Positions 11,040 through 21,503 of a DNA stretch of 64,000 nucleotides are shown piece after piece; the first letter of the stretch is position 1, and every line of letters starts with the position of its first letter. The notes under the pieces were generated by a model, which saw only the letters and a program-made list of their open reading frames with translations, searched no databases and had not been told where the DNA came from. Position numbers and translations under genes: made by a program. This DNA comes from Corinectria fuckeliana. Taxonomy: Eukaryota; Ascomycota; Sordariomycetes; Hypocreales; Nectriaceae. Location: NCBI GenBank assembly GCA_019137255.1, contig WPDH01000109.1, forward strand, positions 264,400 to 328,399. The letters run 5' to 3'.

Positions 11040-12190
11040 CTCGACATCTACGCTCAGGTGTATTTACGAATTTACAAATGGCCTGAATTTGCAGTTCCCA
11101 TATATCCGTCGAACAAGACTTGGTTATGATGATAGTCTCATGTCTTGAGCGATTCGAGGTCATCGAGTTGCACCAATGTGTTGCCCAAGTGCCCCACCAA
11201 GCGGTAGATGCAGCGACCAATATCAATGCCATGCTTACGTACAGCGTGATCAGTGGTGTTGAGACAACCTTGGCGTGCATGTTAGATTTATGCATCGTCG
11301 GTGGAAGATGGCCGCGAGAAGGACGAAAGTGAGGATGGCGGCAAACTGGATGACTAGCGTGGCTGTCGTCCGGTTGCTTCCCAGCTCTTGCTGACTGTGC
11401 GACGGCGCCGGATTGGAGGCCAACGCTACGCCCAGAGCGTTCAAGGTCTCGACAAGTGCCATCAGAGCACTCGAAGTCAAGAGAACTGTGTTGGGAGGAA
11501 GAGGAGTGAGGTACGGAACGTAGTGCAATATTCGGCCGAGGACGTAGTAACTCGCGAGGTCGAGAAGTGGACTACACAATTAAACAGGTCAGTGGATACT
11601 CAAAGGGATGATGTGTATTGAGAGTTTCAACCACGGGCACACGAATATGAAGACCTGGCCGAGGATGTACTCGATCAGGCTTTTCTGGCTGTAGTAAGTA
11701 ACGTTGTAGGCTGCGTATTCTCGCAAAGCGTAGCCGGCAGTGAACATGACTGCACATAGCGAGTGCAGTCCGATAAGCTTGACGCATTTATTGTTTGGTT
11801 TTAAATATGCCTTTCTTAATATCTTCTTAGATAAAGAAAGCAACACAGTAAAACAATATATAATGAAAGAAGATCTACAAGGTACGACACCCAGTACCAT
11901 AAAACACAATAACCTTTTCCTAGTAAGTTACCCAATTTATAAAGTATTGATCTTAAACATTAATGCACGCCTTTACAATAGACCTCCCTCTCTAACCTCT
12001 ATTTGAAGCATTTATAGTGACTGATCATGGCCGTCAGCGGGTTCAATGTCAGTGCGGCAAGAACGAGCACTACTTACTAACACTGCCATATGTGGCCCAC
12101 CGCTGAGATGGCGAACGCGATGGTGAAGAAGATGGGTGCTCCTTTGTTAGGAGCATAGATGACAATTTCGGAATAGACAATCCGGAGGCA
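11040..12190 (-). pseudogene. Decayed RTA1-like (lipid-translocating exporter family) membrane protein gene
   Basis: The minus-strand fragments read in the order of an RTA1-family seven-helix protein: SEIVIYAPNKGAPIFFTIAF and ISAVGHIWQC (about 12170-12085), HYKC (12016), KLIGLHSLCAVMFTAGYAL (about 11783) and ILGQVFIFVCP. An apparently normal GT-AG intron then leads to LLDLASYYVLGRILHYVPYL, HAKVVSTPLITLYVSMALI and RCIYRLVGHLGNTLVQL. It is dead: no in-frame start remains, a 216-bp insertion (11792-12007) splits it, frames shift after FHRRCI (near 11290) and after SMALIL (near 11215), and stops follow LDDLESLK. RTA1 relatives act in lipid or drug resistance at the plasma membrane. Confidence 0.85.
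11784..12015. mobile_element. 216-bp insertion with 8-bp target-site duplication inside the RTA1-like pseudogene
   Basis: GCATTTAT occurs at 11784-11791 and again at 12008-12015, bracketing an AT-rich 216-bp segment. Removing the segment and one copy restores a plausible RTA1 reading (HYKCVKLIGLHSLC), so the flanking repeat is a target-site duplication rather than coincidence. An 8-bp duplication is typical of hAT-type transposition, which suggests a non-autonomous (MITE-like) element. I see no convincing terminal inverted repeats, so the superfamily is not certain. Confidence 0.75.
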
Positions 12191-12512
12191 TCAGCCTCAA
12201 GTGTACAAGCCTTGGATAAGCCAAGACTGAAGAGGCCGAACATGCGTGTTAGCTAAGCAAGATACGACGCTCAATCCGCACGCGTTCGGGGCATCCTGGA
12301 TCCGGAAGAATCCTGGGAAAGGGTCATCCACCATAGTCTAATCAACAAAAGCAGCCAATGTGTAAAGCCCGCACTATTTAGCTTGCGGTGACGTAGCCGA
12401 GCACTCTTCAAAGACTCCTTTGGCCGACATTGGATCCGGAGCCGACTACGAGCTACTATACTCCCACGCACCATGGTTGGGCTCGAAGTCCATAAGATAT
12501 TAATTTGATAGC
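12191..12512. other. Gene-free interval
   Basis: This 320-bp interval lies between the RTA1-like remnant and the 3' end of the mannosyltransferase. Nothing recognisable beyond what must be terminator sequence. Confidence 0.5.
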
Positions 12513-14141
12513 TTATCTGACTTCTGATTTGATAAACACTTCATTATAGTAGTCTCGGATTCGCTCACATTCCTCTAGGAATGAGTGCTCGCAGTTGGCT
12601 TTGATAATCTCCTCCCACAAAACCTTCTCAAGGTCATACCCAGCCACCGCCGCGACTGAATCGCTGTCAGGCCCCCATATCCTTGACATTGCGCCATCCT
12701 CCCCATCCCCCCCCTCCTCCTTTTCTTTTGATAAAAGGTCCCCCACGAGTTGGCTCAGGCGCCTGGTATCAATCTTGACTCTGTTAAGGTGAACGAACAT
12801 TTTTCTGGTGCTGTTCCTCCCGCTCTCCTCCCTTGTGACCACACGCCTCTCCTGGGATTTTTCGTGCTTTGAGTCCGCTGGATGGGAATGTGACACCCAG
12901 TCCTGCTCCGGATCTGCCTGCCATATACCACTGCCATAGTTTATCCCTTCCGGGGTAACCATGTTGGGCGGCGTCTTGACCTGCCAGACTGGATTGCCAA
13001 GCACCATGGCGCTTTGCAGGAACGTCTCTTTGTCGCCAGATCCCCAGGCGCCTTGAGACTGCAGCTGATAATAGAACTTGGGGCCGTAAAAGTTGTAGTA
13101 AACTGCTAAAAGCAGGCTGTCGGCGTGTTTGGCCTTGTTGTACAGCATTACTCCAGATTCGGAGCTTCGGGAATCGAGCGTCACGTTCGGCATCACCGCG
13201 TCTGAAATGTTGTAGAAAATGGGCGATATAGTGGGCAGCCAGAAGTCTGGCCAGGTTACTAGGCCAAGACTTCTGTACGGCTCTGCCTCGAAGAGGTGGT
13301 CGGGTTGCCTGATGGGGAATGCGTCGGCGTCGAGGAATAGCACATGCTGGAAGCTGGAGAAGAGGATTGCGAACACTTTGAACTGATACTTCTCCAACTT
13401 GGGGGTTGACAAGTCGGAACCTTGTGGAAATTGGAGGAAGTCATCCATATTCAGGCATCTCACTTGCTTTTCCGCTAGTGACCGGTCACACATTTCTCGC
13501 TGATGGTCGTTCGTTGAATCGAGGAACAGCTGAACGGGCAGTTTGGACCCAATGCGTCGTAGCATCAGGATAGCTGTGACTGCAATTCCGAGATTCGAGG
13601 CCCTGGAGGTGATGACTACTCCCCGAGAGTTCCGTATGAAGGGCATGTTAGGGGCGAGCTGTTTGATGGCCTCTACGAAGTCTTGGTGTGTCTGCCGCAG
13701 TGACTGAATCTGGTCTTCGGGTAGAACGATGACATTCGTGTTCGTCTGCGGGTGGGCCCCGAAGGGATCGAAGTTGTCCCGTCCAAGGGGACCTGGTGAC
13801 GATATCTGATCGGCCTTTGGCTCCGCCTGATACAATTCCTTGGCGAGTTGACTCCAAAACTCGGCCATTTCTAATGCCGGCCCGGTCATTTGGGGCTCCT
13901 CGGGCGTGGTGGCGGACTTTGTGCCGTTCCGATGAGTTGACGATGGGCTCGAGCCCTCAGGGCTGAGAGTGGTCGGGGTAACATTGTGGTAGGTCAAGGA
14001 TAGGCGTGATGACAGTTCCCACAAGGACAGGGCGCAGGCGAAAATGACAAAGCCGGCGACAAATTTGATAGGAGGCCACCGCGGTAGTCGCAGCTTAGCC
14101 GCAGTGTTGGACAGGACCCCTTCCTTCCACCATGGAAACAT
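12513..14141 (-). CDS. Alpha-1,2/1,3-mannosyltransferase-like protein, GT71 (MNN2 type)
   Basis: One exon gives 542 aa from the ATG at 14141 (MFPWWKEGV). The frame is open to an ATG at 14228, but the extra 29 residues are Pro-rich and precede what looks like the natural N-terminus of a type II Golgi protein. A membrane anchor (IKFVAGFVIFACALSLW) follows a short basic cytoplasmic tail, then a Ser/Thr/Pro stem to about residue 110. The catalytic domain has GVVITSRASNLGIAVTAIL, a DxD-bearing metal and sugar-nucleotide site (HVLFLDADAFPI), LVTWPDFW, ESGVMLYNK and GSGDKETF. Family members add mannose branches to N-glycan outer chains or mannoproteins in the Golgi. A Glu/Gly-rich insert (KEKEEGGDGEDGA) near the C-terminus is unusual. 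Confidence 0.9.
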   Translation of the reverse strand: MFPWWKEGVLSNTAAKLRLPRWPPIKFVAGFVIFACALSLWELSSRLSLTYHNVTPTTLSPEGSSPSSTHRNGTKSATTPEEPQMTGPALEMAEFWSQLAKELYQAEPKADQISSPGPLGRDNFDPFGAHPQTNTNVIVLPEDQIQSLRQTHQDFVEAIKQLAPNMPFIRNSRGVVITSRASNLGIAVTAILMLRRIGSKLPVQLFLDSTNDHQREMCDRSLAEKQVRCLNMDDFLQFPQGSDLSTPKLEKYQFKVFAILFSSFQHVLFLDADAFPIRQPDHLFEAEPYRSLGLVTWPDFWLPTISPIFYNISDAVMPNVTLDSRSSESGVMLYNKAKHADSLLLAVYYNFYGPKFYYQLQSQGAWGSGDKETFLQSAMVLGNPVWQVKTPPNMVTPEGINYGSGIWQADPEQDWVSHSHPADSKHEKSQERRVVTREESGRNSTRKMFVHLNRVKIDTRRLSQLVGDLLSKEKEEGGDGEDGAMSRIWGPDSDSVAAVAGYDLEKVLWEEIIKANCEHSFLEECERIRDYYNEVFIKSEVR

Positions 14142-15212
14142 GATAAGGGAGACGGGACGAACTGGAGGTGGAGGCAGATGGAAGGAATCTAGACAACCAC
14201 AAACTAGTCCCAGCCGTACATGACACAATCACACCAGGGTAGAGATGGTGTCGTGCGTGCAACAAGGCAACAGGAGCAAGGCTAGCTATTCCGACAAGAA
14301 GTCAGCAGCCGATGAGTAATGTGCTGTCGATGACGTTTTGGCCGAGACCAGAAAAAGCCCAAGCTGACGAGGTGCATATACGGGCCAGCCGCAATACATA
14401 GTAGGCATCTTCCGTTACACAAGGAGGACGGACGGCTTACCAGATATGAACGGACGAGGCGTGCCAATGACACATTTTCAGTGAACGGGCTACGTTGGTC
14501 CAAGTTTCAGAAGTCACGTCGACAAAGTCGAGCATTCTACGCGGCACTGATTAAACCACTCATTAGCGGGATATGGATTCGTACTGCATTACGCAACACT
14601 TTCCAAGGCCGGCTGGTATTTTGATGAAACCGGCCCGTGCACGCCTAAGTACATACAGTGTAGATACTAGGTATGGCTTTCTGACCCACAGTTGGTCGAT
14701 CTACGAAGGAAAAAGGACACTAACAAAGCCATCTCACGTCATCGTCTCTCGTCATGACTAGCCAACTACCTAGTTGATGGGATTCTACTGGATCAAAATC
14801 TCTACTACTATTTTAACTATGGGAGCTCATTTCTGGAGGAGTACTCTTAGATGGGAAAGCTCCTTAGACTAGTCTACGTCGTTCTTCTGTCGAGCCGTCT
14901 TCATACGCCAATCTCTCCCGAACAGCTCTTGTTAATTTAGCTGGTACTCACTCCGCCCTTGAGCGGTCTACCAATCCTTCTTAGCATTTACCTGGTCTCT
15001 TAACCTTTGCGCTATTCTGCATTCGCCTGTTTGCCTGCTCGTACAAGCCTACAAACGCTATCGCTGCTTTGCCAGAGGTCTTTGCTACCAAGAGGAAGCT
15101 ACTCGTATTGTGGAATCAGATTATCTACCAAACGAACAAAGCTACGCTACAGGTAGGGGAATTAAATAATTCCTCAAAAGAGGGAGATAATACTCTCGCG
15201 GTCTGGAAGTTT
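14142..15212. other. Gene-free interval with a possible degenerate coding fragment
   Basis: The first part is the leader and promoter of the mannosyltransferase. Around 14990-15210 the + strand has an open, coding-like stretch (ATKRKLLVLWNQIIYQTNKA) without a start, which I do not recognise. It may be a relic of a mobile or repetitive element. The same frame runs into the antisense of the HAD gene, so its 3' limit cannot be set. Confidence 0.35.
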
Positions 15213-15929
15213 CTAGATCCTCGAAATCACGGCAGGGAGACCCTCCATGCCCTCCAAGAACGCATCGACGTCCGCTTCAACCTTCGCCATATCCTCATCC
15301 ACATCGTCGGTCCAACGATGGATGTAAACCGTCTTCATCCCAACCTTGCCAGCCCCTCGCAAATCGTACGCATGCGCTGCAACCATGACCACTTCCTCGG
15401 GCTTGAGCTTGACGAGCTGCAAAGCTTTCTCGTATGCACCTGGGTCGGGCTTGTACAACCCCAGCAACTGGCTCGAGAACAACATGTTGAAGCTCAGCCC
15501 CGATGAGCGAGTGAGGTCAAGTTGCAGGCGCGTCGTGCCGTTGGCGTGGACGAAAACCTCGAGGCCAAGATCGTCCCGGATACTGCGTATTGCTTTCTGG
15601 ACCTCCGGCCAAGCAGGTTGAGAGTGCCATGCTTCCACCATGCGCTTCTTGGTGTCAGCGTCCAATGTAAAATGCTGGCTGGAGGATTTTCTGAGCACGG
15701 CCTGGAGGACGCGGGCAAGTGTCAGGTCAATGTCTTCAGGCTGGAGGTTTTGACGGAAGCGCTGGTTGTTCTCAATAAAGTACTGTCTGCGCCATTCCAG
15801 GGCGAACTTGGAAGCTTCGGCCCTGGGGATCGAAGAGGGTAAAGACTGGACCACGCTGGTGTGCCAGTCGAGGCAAGTGCCCATGAAATCAAAGAAGACG
15901 GCCTTGATCTTTGTTTGCGGTGGAGACAT
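15213..15929 (-). CDS. HAD-superfamily hydrolase, 2-haloacid dehalogenase type II-like
   Basis: Intronless, 238 aa. HAD motif I is VFFDFMGTCLDW with nucleophile Asp14; motif II is VHANGTT; the motif III Lys lies in YKPDPGAYEKAL; motif IV is VAAHAYDLRGAGKVGMKTVY. This order and the cap between motifs I and II match the haloacid dehalogenase-like subgroup. Members remove halide from 2-haloacids or hydrolyse small phosphoesters; in fungi the substrate is usually unknown. There is no targeting signal, so it is likely cytosolic. Motif I has DFMGT rather than the usual DxYGT, a minor change next to the nucleophile. Confidence 0.88.
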   Translation of the reverse strand: MSPPQTKIKAVFFDFMGTCLDWHTSVVQSLPSSIPRAEASKFALEWRRQYFIENNQRFRQNLQPEDIDLTLARVLQAVLRKSSSQHFTLDADTKKRMVEAWHSQPAWPEVQKAIRSIRDDLGLEVFVHANGTTRLQLDLTRSSGLSFNMLFSSQLLGLYKPDPGAYEKALQLVKLKPEEVVMVAAHAYDLRGAGKVGMKTVYIHRWTDDVDEDMAKVEADVDAFLEGMEGLPAVISRI

Positions 15930-16537
15930 GGTAAGAGTTGACTTGTAAGTAACTGTGGGCTTGTTCTAGAGGAGAAAAATGACATCTGACGGAGGGAGGG
16001 TCAAATAAGTAATTTCCTGGTTTTGAGTTATAAATAGCTGACTTATGACTTAAAACCCTGGAATGACAAGCTGCAAAAGGGCGTCATGATTTATAATCAT
16101 CCAATTGCAGATGCATTGTGAAGGGCGTGGAGATAATGACATGATAGGGCTAGCTACGCGGTCGCTAGAGAAAATAAGTTGCATGATCGCGTCGTAAATA
16201 GTAGGCTTATTCGTTCAGGCAGCGAAAATGTTAATAATCGGCTCACGGGCGGTGCAAATTACGGCATCAATAATGAAAATGGCTTCGATAATCACAACGG
16301 CATTCTAGAAAGCGGTCAGCAAAGTGAAGTCCAGACGATTTGCCTGGTCTCGAGACTGGATTCAGACATTATCTAAAATCCGTCGCATCCTACGATTAGT
16401 CTACACAAGGTAGAATGTGGGTCGGAGGCGCGCCCTTCTATCACTATTGTCGTCACTAATTTTGGCTCTTGATTTCTTGAATCCCTTGGACCTCAACTCA
16501 ATCCAGCGACGGAAACATCGCCCGGAGAATCTGCGCC
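15930..16537. other. Gene-free interval
   Basis: It contains the promoter of the minus-strand HAD gene and AT-rich sequence from about 16000 to 16400. No gene or repeat is supportable. Confidence 0.5.
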
Positions 16538-17256
16538 ATGGCAAACGTCTTGTTCAAGGTCGGCCTCACGGTCGTGGCCTTGCTCGCCGTGCTCTTCCAG
16601 ATCTATCTCAAGGACGCAGTCTGGCTCGGTCTGGGCATCGGGAGAACCATCCAGCCTCTCTCCGACTTCCTGTACGCGTGCCGCCCCATTGTGGACACTC
16701 AGATAGAGGCTTGCGAAGACATGTGGCTCTCCGAATCAACCGGACAGTTGTTCCTCGCTTGCTCGGATCCTGATGCTCGGTCCCGCTGGATGCCCTCGTA
16801 AAAATCCCCCTCGGGGAGAAGGAGACATGGCACGATATTATAGTCCTCCAAGACTGACTCCTCCAGTATCGGCGAGTTCAACTACTCTGCTCGCTCCTAG
16901 AAGGACTCGATTGTCGTGCTGCAAATCGATAAGCCCGTAGAGGCGGGATTCGAACTTCGGACTCTCAAGACTCCCGGTTTTCTCGGGACAGCGGGTGACG
17001 GCCTGCTTAGCCTGGTCGGCTTCACTGGCGTCGACAACACCAACCAGGGCACAATCAGGCTGTACGTACTGAACGACCGGCCCTCGGCGGTAATTCTACC
17101 ATTGAGCTTTTCGAGACTGGGCCAGGTGCGACCGAGTTGAGGCATGTTCACACCTTTCAGACAAGCACATTGCGACGCCTAACCGAGTTGCTGCAATGGG
17201 AAGCGATTCCTTCTATCTCACCAACAACCACGGATCAAACAAGGTTGGATTGGTAA
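16538..17256 (+). pseudogene. Decayed paraoxonase/arylesterase-like gene (beta-propeller lactonase)
   Basis: An ATG at 16538 starts an intact N-terminus with a membrane anchor (KVGLTVVALLAVLFQIYL), then CRPIVDTQIEACEDMW and LFLACSDPDARSRWMPS before a TAA. Further pieces appear in other frames: LQIDKPVEAGFELRTLKTPG and GLLSLVGFTGVDNTNQGTI, then after a frame change STIELFETGPGATELRHVH and IATPNRVAAMGSDSFYLTNN ending at HGSNKVGL. These are consecutive parts of a fungal serum-paraoxonase/SMP-30-like six-bladed propeller. Stops, at least two frame changes, an apparent internal deletion and loss of everything after the NHGSNKVG blade show it is dead. A related intact copy may exist elsewhere in the genome. 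Confidence 0.82.
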
Positions 17257-17429
17257 GCCCACGGAAATCTTGCCCGCTCTACTGGAAGTCGCTAATCTGG
17301 CATAGAATCCATCCCGCTCGGTCTAACAACAAGTAGTAATATCACAGGGAGCGATCATCCTATGTCTCTCCCAGCTGCAACAGAGAACGAAGATGACGCG
17401 GTGCTGCACCAGTCTCCCTAGATATAACG

Positions 17430-17912
17430 ACAAATCAAGTTTGATTATGGAACCAATTTTAGAGCTGGGAGCCATGTCTTCCTCAATTCTAACTGCAGTC
17501 ATCGTTACCTGCACCATTTGGATTGGATCGCGTACTCTCCTCGGTCCAGGGGTATCTTTATATAGCGGGGATCACCCAGTCGACTAGGAGGAGGCGCGTA
17601 ACGGTACAAACGGGCCGGAGATCGGGGCTCCCATTACTGTCGTTGAAGATTGCTGGATAGGAGAGAACGCCGTCATCCTCCCATGTGTGACGATAGGGAT
17701 GAATCCGCCGTGGGTGCTGTAAGCGTTGTCACCAAGGTATGTTGGCTCCCCAATCCTATGCTTTCTCAGACTACAATTGGTAACAAATGATGCCTGAGTA
17801 GGATGTATCGGCTCGTCATGTTGTTGCCGGGAAACCAGCTATGATTGTCAGGAAACTCAGGAGAAATTTGAGGGCAGAATCACAAGCTTCAAAGCATGTC
17901 GGGATGGTGTGA
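17430..17912 (+). pseudogene. Decayed maltose/galactoside O-acetyltransferase-like gene (hexapeptide repeat)
   Basis: Left-handed beta-helix fragments of the LacA/NodL family appear in order: IWIGSRTLLGPGVSLYSGDH followed by a TAG, then RNGTNGPEIGAPITVVED and CWIGENAVILPCVTIG. A one-base shift leads to DESAVGAVSVVTK, and after an intron-like GT...AG segment (17734 to about 17801) comes DVSARHVVAGKPAMIVRKLR up to a TGA at 17912. The family transfers acetyl from acetyl-CoA to sugars. At least one premature stop and one frameshift disable it, and the N-terminal domain is not recognisable. Confidence 0.82.
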
Positions 17913-18466
17913 CTTATTCAAAACCACCCCGGGGGGGACTTCTCGCTACGCCACACGCTCCAGTAAACAGTCCAACGTAGTAGTATCTGTATCCCTGGAA
18001 CCAAGTAAAGTTAGTTACAGAAACGCTACCGGGGCCTCAAAGGCTTGTGCCGTCTTTCTTTTAACCCCGGAAGCCTTTGCCTTTTCCACCTCTTAGACAT
18101 AAATTCCGCACCCTTAAAACTAAATGCTGAAGATGCTTGGTTAAGACAAGCACTCAGGTCGGATAATAAATAGTCAGACTAGTTAGTGTTGCCCGGAATC
18201 AATCGCGATCGGCCCAAAGGCTAGAACATAGGGGTCTTCGGGACGAGGATCGCTGACAATGATTAGTTCAGGTCGAGACACATTTTCGTTACCCAAAACT
18301 TTGAACCAGCTTCACTAGTAAACCCTGACCAGCTCAACATCATCTGCCGAACCATCGCCACTCCAGCTCCTCACAAGATAGACTCGATGATGGGTATTGT
18401 TTCTTTAATGGGTTCTCGTCGTCTCGACTACAATAGCACTCTATGAATAAGACAGAAGTTACTGCC
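17913..18466. other. Gene-free interval
   Basis: This holds the 3' side of the dead acetyltransferase and the 3' side of the minus-strand gene at 18467. No feature can be named. Confidence 0.5.
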
Positions 18467-19510
18467 CTACCCCTCATCATGACCAATGTCCAACCCCCCG
18501 AGGTCTTCCCAAACCATGCTCGCATAATGTTGAAGTTGACTAACAGTCATTACAATGTCCCCCTCCCCTTGTGCTGCTACCGGCGCCCGGAGAAACAGCA
18601 GCTCAAACTCAAATCGAAGTGGCCCTCTAGTCACAGCAAATGAGGTTGAGGCTGCGTCGGTATCATTCGATGCGATGATTTCAGGATCTGGAGTAATGGT
18701 GACGACTTGGTCGCAGCTTGGCTCAAGCCTTGCCGCCGCCCGAGTCATCGTCGCCCCTGGTCGTGCTCCTGGCGGGACTTCCCTCCACTTCTCAAGGATA
18801 ATTTGATGGTTGCTTGAGTTGTACTTGGCGAGAACGACGATCTTGACTTCATGGTCAGAGGCAGCAAACCACCAGCGCATAACTCTTCTTAGGCTACCAA
18901 GAGACTGGGAGTACCCAGCTTCGATGACTAGCGTCGGCCATTTTCCACGGCGTGTTCTTGGCTTTCCAGAAGAGTCTCCTTCGCCAGCGCCTTTATTTGG
19001 GTGACCCTCTTGCTTTAGTGCTGTAGCGCCTTGAAGTTTAAAGTGATTCTGTAATCCCATATGGTAAACAGAGTCTGTAACATGTCTGAATAGAACCAAG
19101 TGGAGTTGCTCATGGGCAGCTGTCGGAATAGTGACGATAAGGAGCTTGGCGTCTGGGTCGTAATGCTTGAGGCGGAGATAGCGTCGTTGATCGCGAATGT
19201 TATCAAAATCTCCTTGCGAAACACCTAAAAGAAAACTTGGTTAGTCCCCTCTACTATAGAAACACCTAAGTAGACCATACATACCGGTAATCATAAGAGC
19301 ATCCTGGTTAACCCGAATACACTTATCAATCTCCTTAAACAGCTTATCGACCGTGGTGAACTTGACCATGATGCGACAATCGTGAAGTCCAATAGTCTCC
19401 ATATTGCAAATGATTTGGTCTAGAAGCCGGCGATCGAAGATGGAAACGTCTTTCGAATGAAATGGGACTTGTAAATGGCCTGGTGGTGCCATTGCTAAAG
19501 TGCCGGACAT
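18467..19510 (-). CDS. Fungal protein of unknown function, possibly PD-(D/E)XK nuclease-like
   Basis: Exons 19510-19285 and 19224-18467 join in phase (327 aa) across a 60-nt GT-AG intron. The N-terminal ~75 residues (FDRRLLDQIICNMETIGLHD) resemble nothing I can name. The core reads QRRYLRLKHYDPDAKLLIVT, then TRRGKWPTLVIEAGYSQSLG, RRVMRWWFAASDHEVKIVVL and NHQIILEKWREV. The acidic residue in VIEAGYSQ followed by a beta-strand with Lys (VKIVVLAKY) recalls the E-x(n)-(x)K arrangement of PD-(D/E)XK-type folds seen in many fungal orphan families; this is inference only. There is no signal peptide or membrane segment. The spacing and lack of stops say it is a real gene. Confidence 0.7.
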
Positions 19511-20744
19511 GATGGACTATTTGTACCCGCCGACGGGAGGTGTGTGGGTTGGTTGAATCAGGCAGGAACACCGAAGGTTGAAGGAACAAGTTAGGTGAGA
19601 TGAAAAGTAAAGGCAAGATCGAGAGACTGTTTACTGACGGCCTGTAAGAGAATTGTATTCACCAGAGTCTAATGGGTCCTTCTACCTTGTTTTCTGATGT
19701 TGATTGTTTGCTTGTGGGAGTGTTCACCGGTTCGACGCACTGAGCGTTTGCTATGCTGCCACCAAAACGCTTGGCGTTTACACACATCGCATCTGTTTAC
19801 AGAAATCGACAATCAAATGCCAAACAATCTTAATGCAGCCTGACATTGTGCAGTTGGGCGGCAAGGCCTTCGGCGCGTTGTACATTCCCAAACGGCCAAA
19901 GACTAAATGGAGAGGTGGTCGTCTCCCGACCATTTCGTGAACATCGGACTCAACGGCCTGACTTCTTGCAGCGCTTGGCGGCATCCTCGAGGTTTGGAGA
20001 CACACAACGCTTGATTGCAGTGCACACAGGTGCAACAGAGTCATGGCCTTTGTCGAACATGGTCTACGGCTTGAGAGTCGACTCTTAGTTCTTAGGATGG
20101 GAAGTTTGTATGTATATGAATAAGGCTTTCAGACATAACTATTGTTAAACAATGAGACTAAAGCACTGTTAGTTGGCATTCGTAGAACTTGACCTGTCAT
20201 CTCACTCCGCAGAGACGGTGCATTGCAAGGACATCACAAATAGCAATTGACCTCAGCATACAACTACATCAAGTTCAGTTGCGAAACTCATACAGACTCG
20301 TACATATGATTGATCACCAGTGTAGCCATTGCCATTGGGTACTAATATAGAGCGTGCATGAGGTATGGCAGACCGAGAGATGATGGCCTGAGCTAGAGAG
20401 CCTGACCAGAGAAGCAACGCACATCTAGTTAATGAGGATGGTGGCCACCTCTCCAACTATTGGCCCGGTGGTGGGTGCATCGCTGATTGCAGTCGAGTGC
20501 TGACATAGCCAGCAGCATTATCACATTTTGGTTGGCCTCCTGCAGTAGTGGTTGGCCTCCCGCGGTGGTGGGCCTCCCAAGCATGACGCCCCAATCCTGT
20601 TTGTCCCAACAAGCAAGATCATTGCCGACCATAAATAGAGAAAGATGCACCATCCCGGAGTCGCGTAGCCCTCTCTCCGTCACTTGAAAGTGCACCGATG
20701 TACTTTATGGTCAGACTTCGCTTTAACCTCTATTAAAAGACTCG
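19511..20744. other. Gene-free interval
   Basis: About 1.2 kb with only short frames. A two-copy 20-bp direct repeat at 20530-20569 is listed separately. No RNA gene or protein family is visible. Confidence 0.45.
20530..20569. repeat. Two tandem copies of a 20-bp GC-rich unit
   Basis: Unit GGTTGGCCTCCTGCAGTAGT is followed directly by a variant differing at three positions, and then a partial third copy (gggcctccc). Confidence 0.6.
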
Positions 20745-21221
20745 TTGTATCTTCCTGCGCTGGGCCCTAAGAATGGTTACGAAGTACTACGCGGTTGCCA
20801 TCGGCAGGGAAATTGGAGTGTTCGATACCTGGGAGTAAACCTCCGCATTCACAGCTATCAACGCAACGAGCATAGGCTAAGTCTTGTGATGTACAGGCAG
20901 ACGAAGCCATTGGTCATCGGCTCAAAGGGCGCCAAGCATCGGTCCTTCCGAACATATGAAGAAGCAATTGAGTTCGTAGATCTTAACAGATCCGAGCCCA
21001 CGGAAACAACGACGTTGAAATCTCCCAGAAAGCATACCATGCTTACCGTGGCCCAGGGCCATTCCACGAGTCCTGGAGCTGAACAACCTGGGTATGAGGG
21101 GACGGTCTGTTGGGAAGAGTGTACTAAGAACCAGTCTTCAGAAAGAGACGGAGTGCAGATTTATAGCCTGAAAGGGCACATGGGGCGGCTGGAACTTGAC
21201 CTACGAATAATCCTAACATGA
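20745..21221 (+). CDS. Uncertain open frame, 158 aa, no recognised family
   Basis: An uninterrupted frame from ATG to TGA includes GNWSVRYLGVNLRIHSYQR and KPLVIGSKGAKHRSFRTYEE. The composition is protein-like and the antisense frames are less good. It has no signal, membrane segment or domain I know, and no neighbour that would suggest a role. It may be a lineage-specific gene, a fragment of a larger dead gene, or chance. Confidence 0.25.
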   Translation: MYLPALGPKNGYEVLRGCHRQGNWSVRYLGVNLRIHSYQRNEHRLSLVMYRQTKPLVIGSKGAKHRSFRTYEEAIEFVDLNRSEPTETTTLKSPRKHTMLTVAQGHSTSPGAEQPGYEGTVCWEECTKNQSSERDGVQIYSLKGHMGRLELDLRIILT

Positions 21222-21503
21222 GAAGGGTCCAAAGCGAGATTACGGATTCTGGTAGTTTCACGGGTCTCGGGACTAGTTCGAAGGATAGCAAGCTCGTCAG
21301 GAATAAAGATGAAGGGAAACCTACTCTGTTTCTCAAAGGGCTCCAAGGAATTCCTCGCAAACTCAAGTATGCATTCTGCTGCGCATCTCGACACCCGCCA
21401 CAAGGTCCTTCGTCCGCCTCGCTAGATATTGGAAGAGTGTGTCACGACTGATAACATGAACGCCTGGCATTCGCCCGCTACTACCGTAATCCAGTGTCAA
21501 CCC

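Noticed and set aside
16928..16970. Sequence resembling a tRNA T-arm (gggattcgaac)
   Set aside because: It lies inside the paraoxonase-like remnant, where it encodes EAGFELRTLKT. No acceptor, D-arm or anticodon stem can be built around it.
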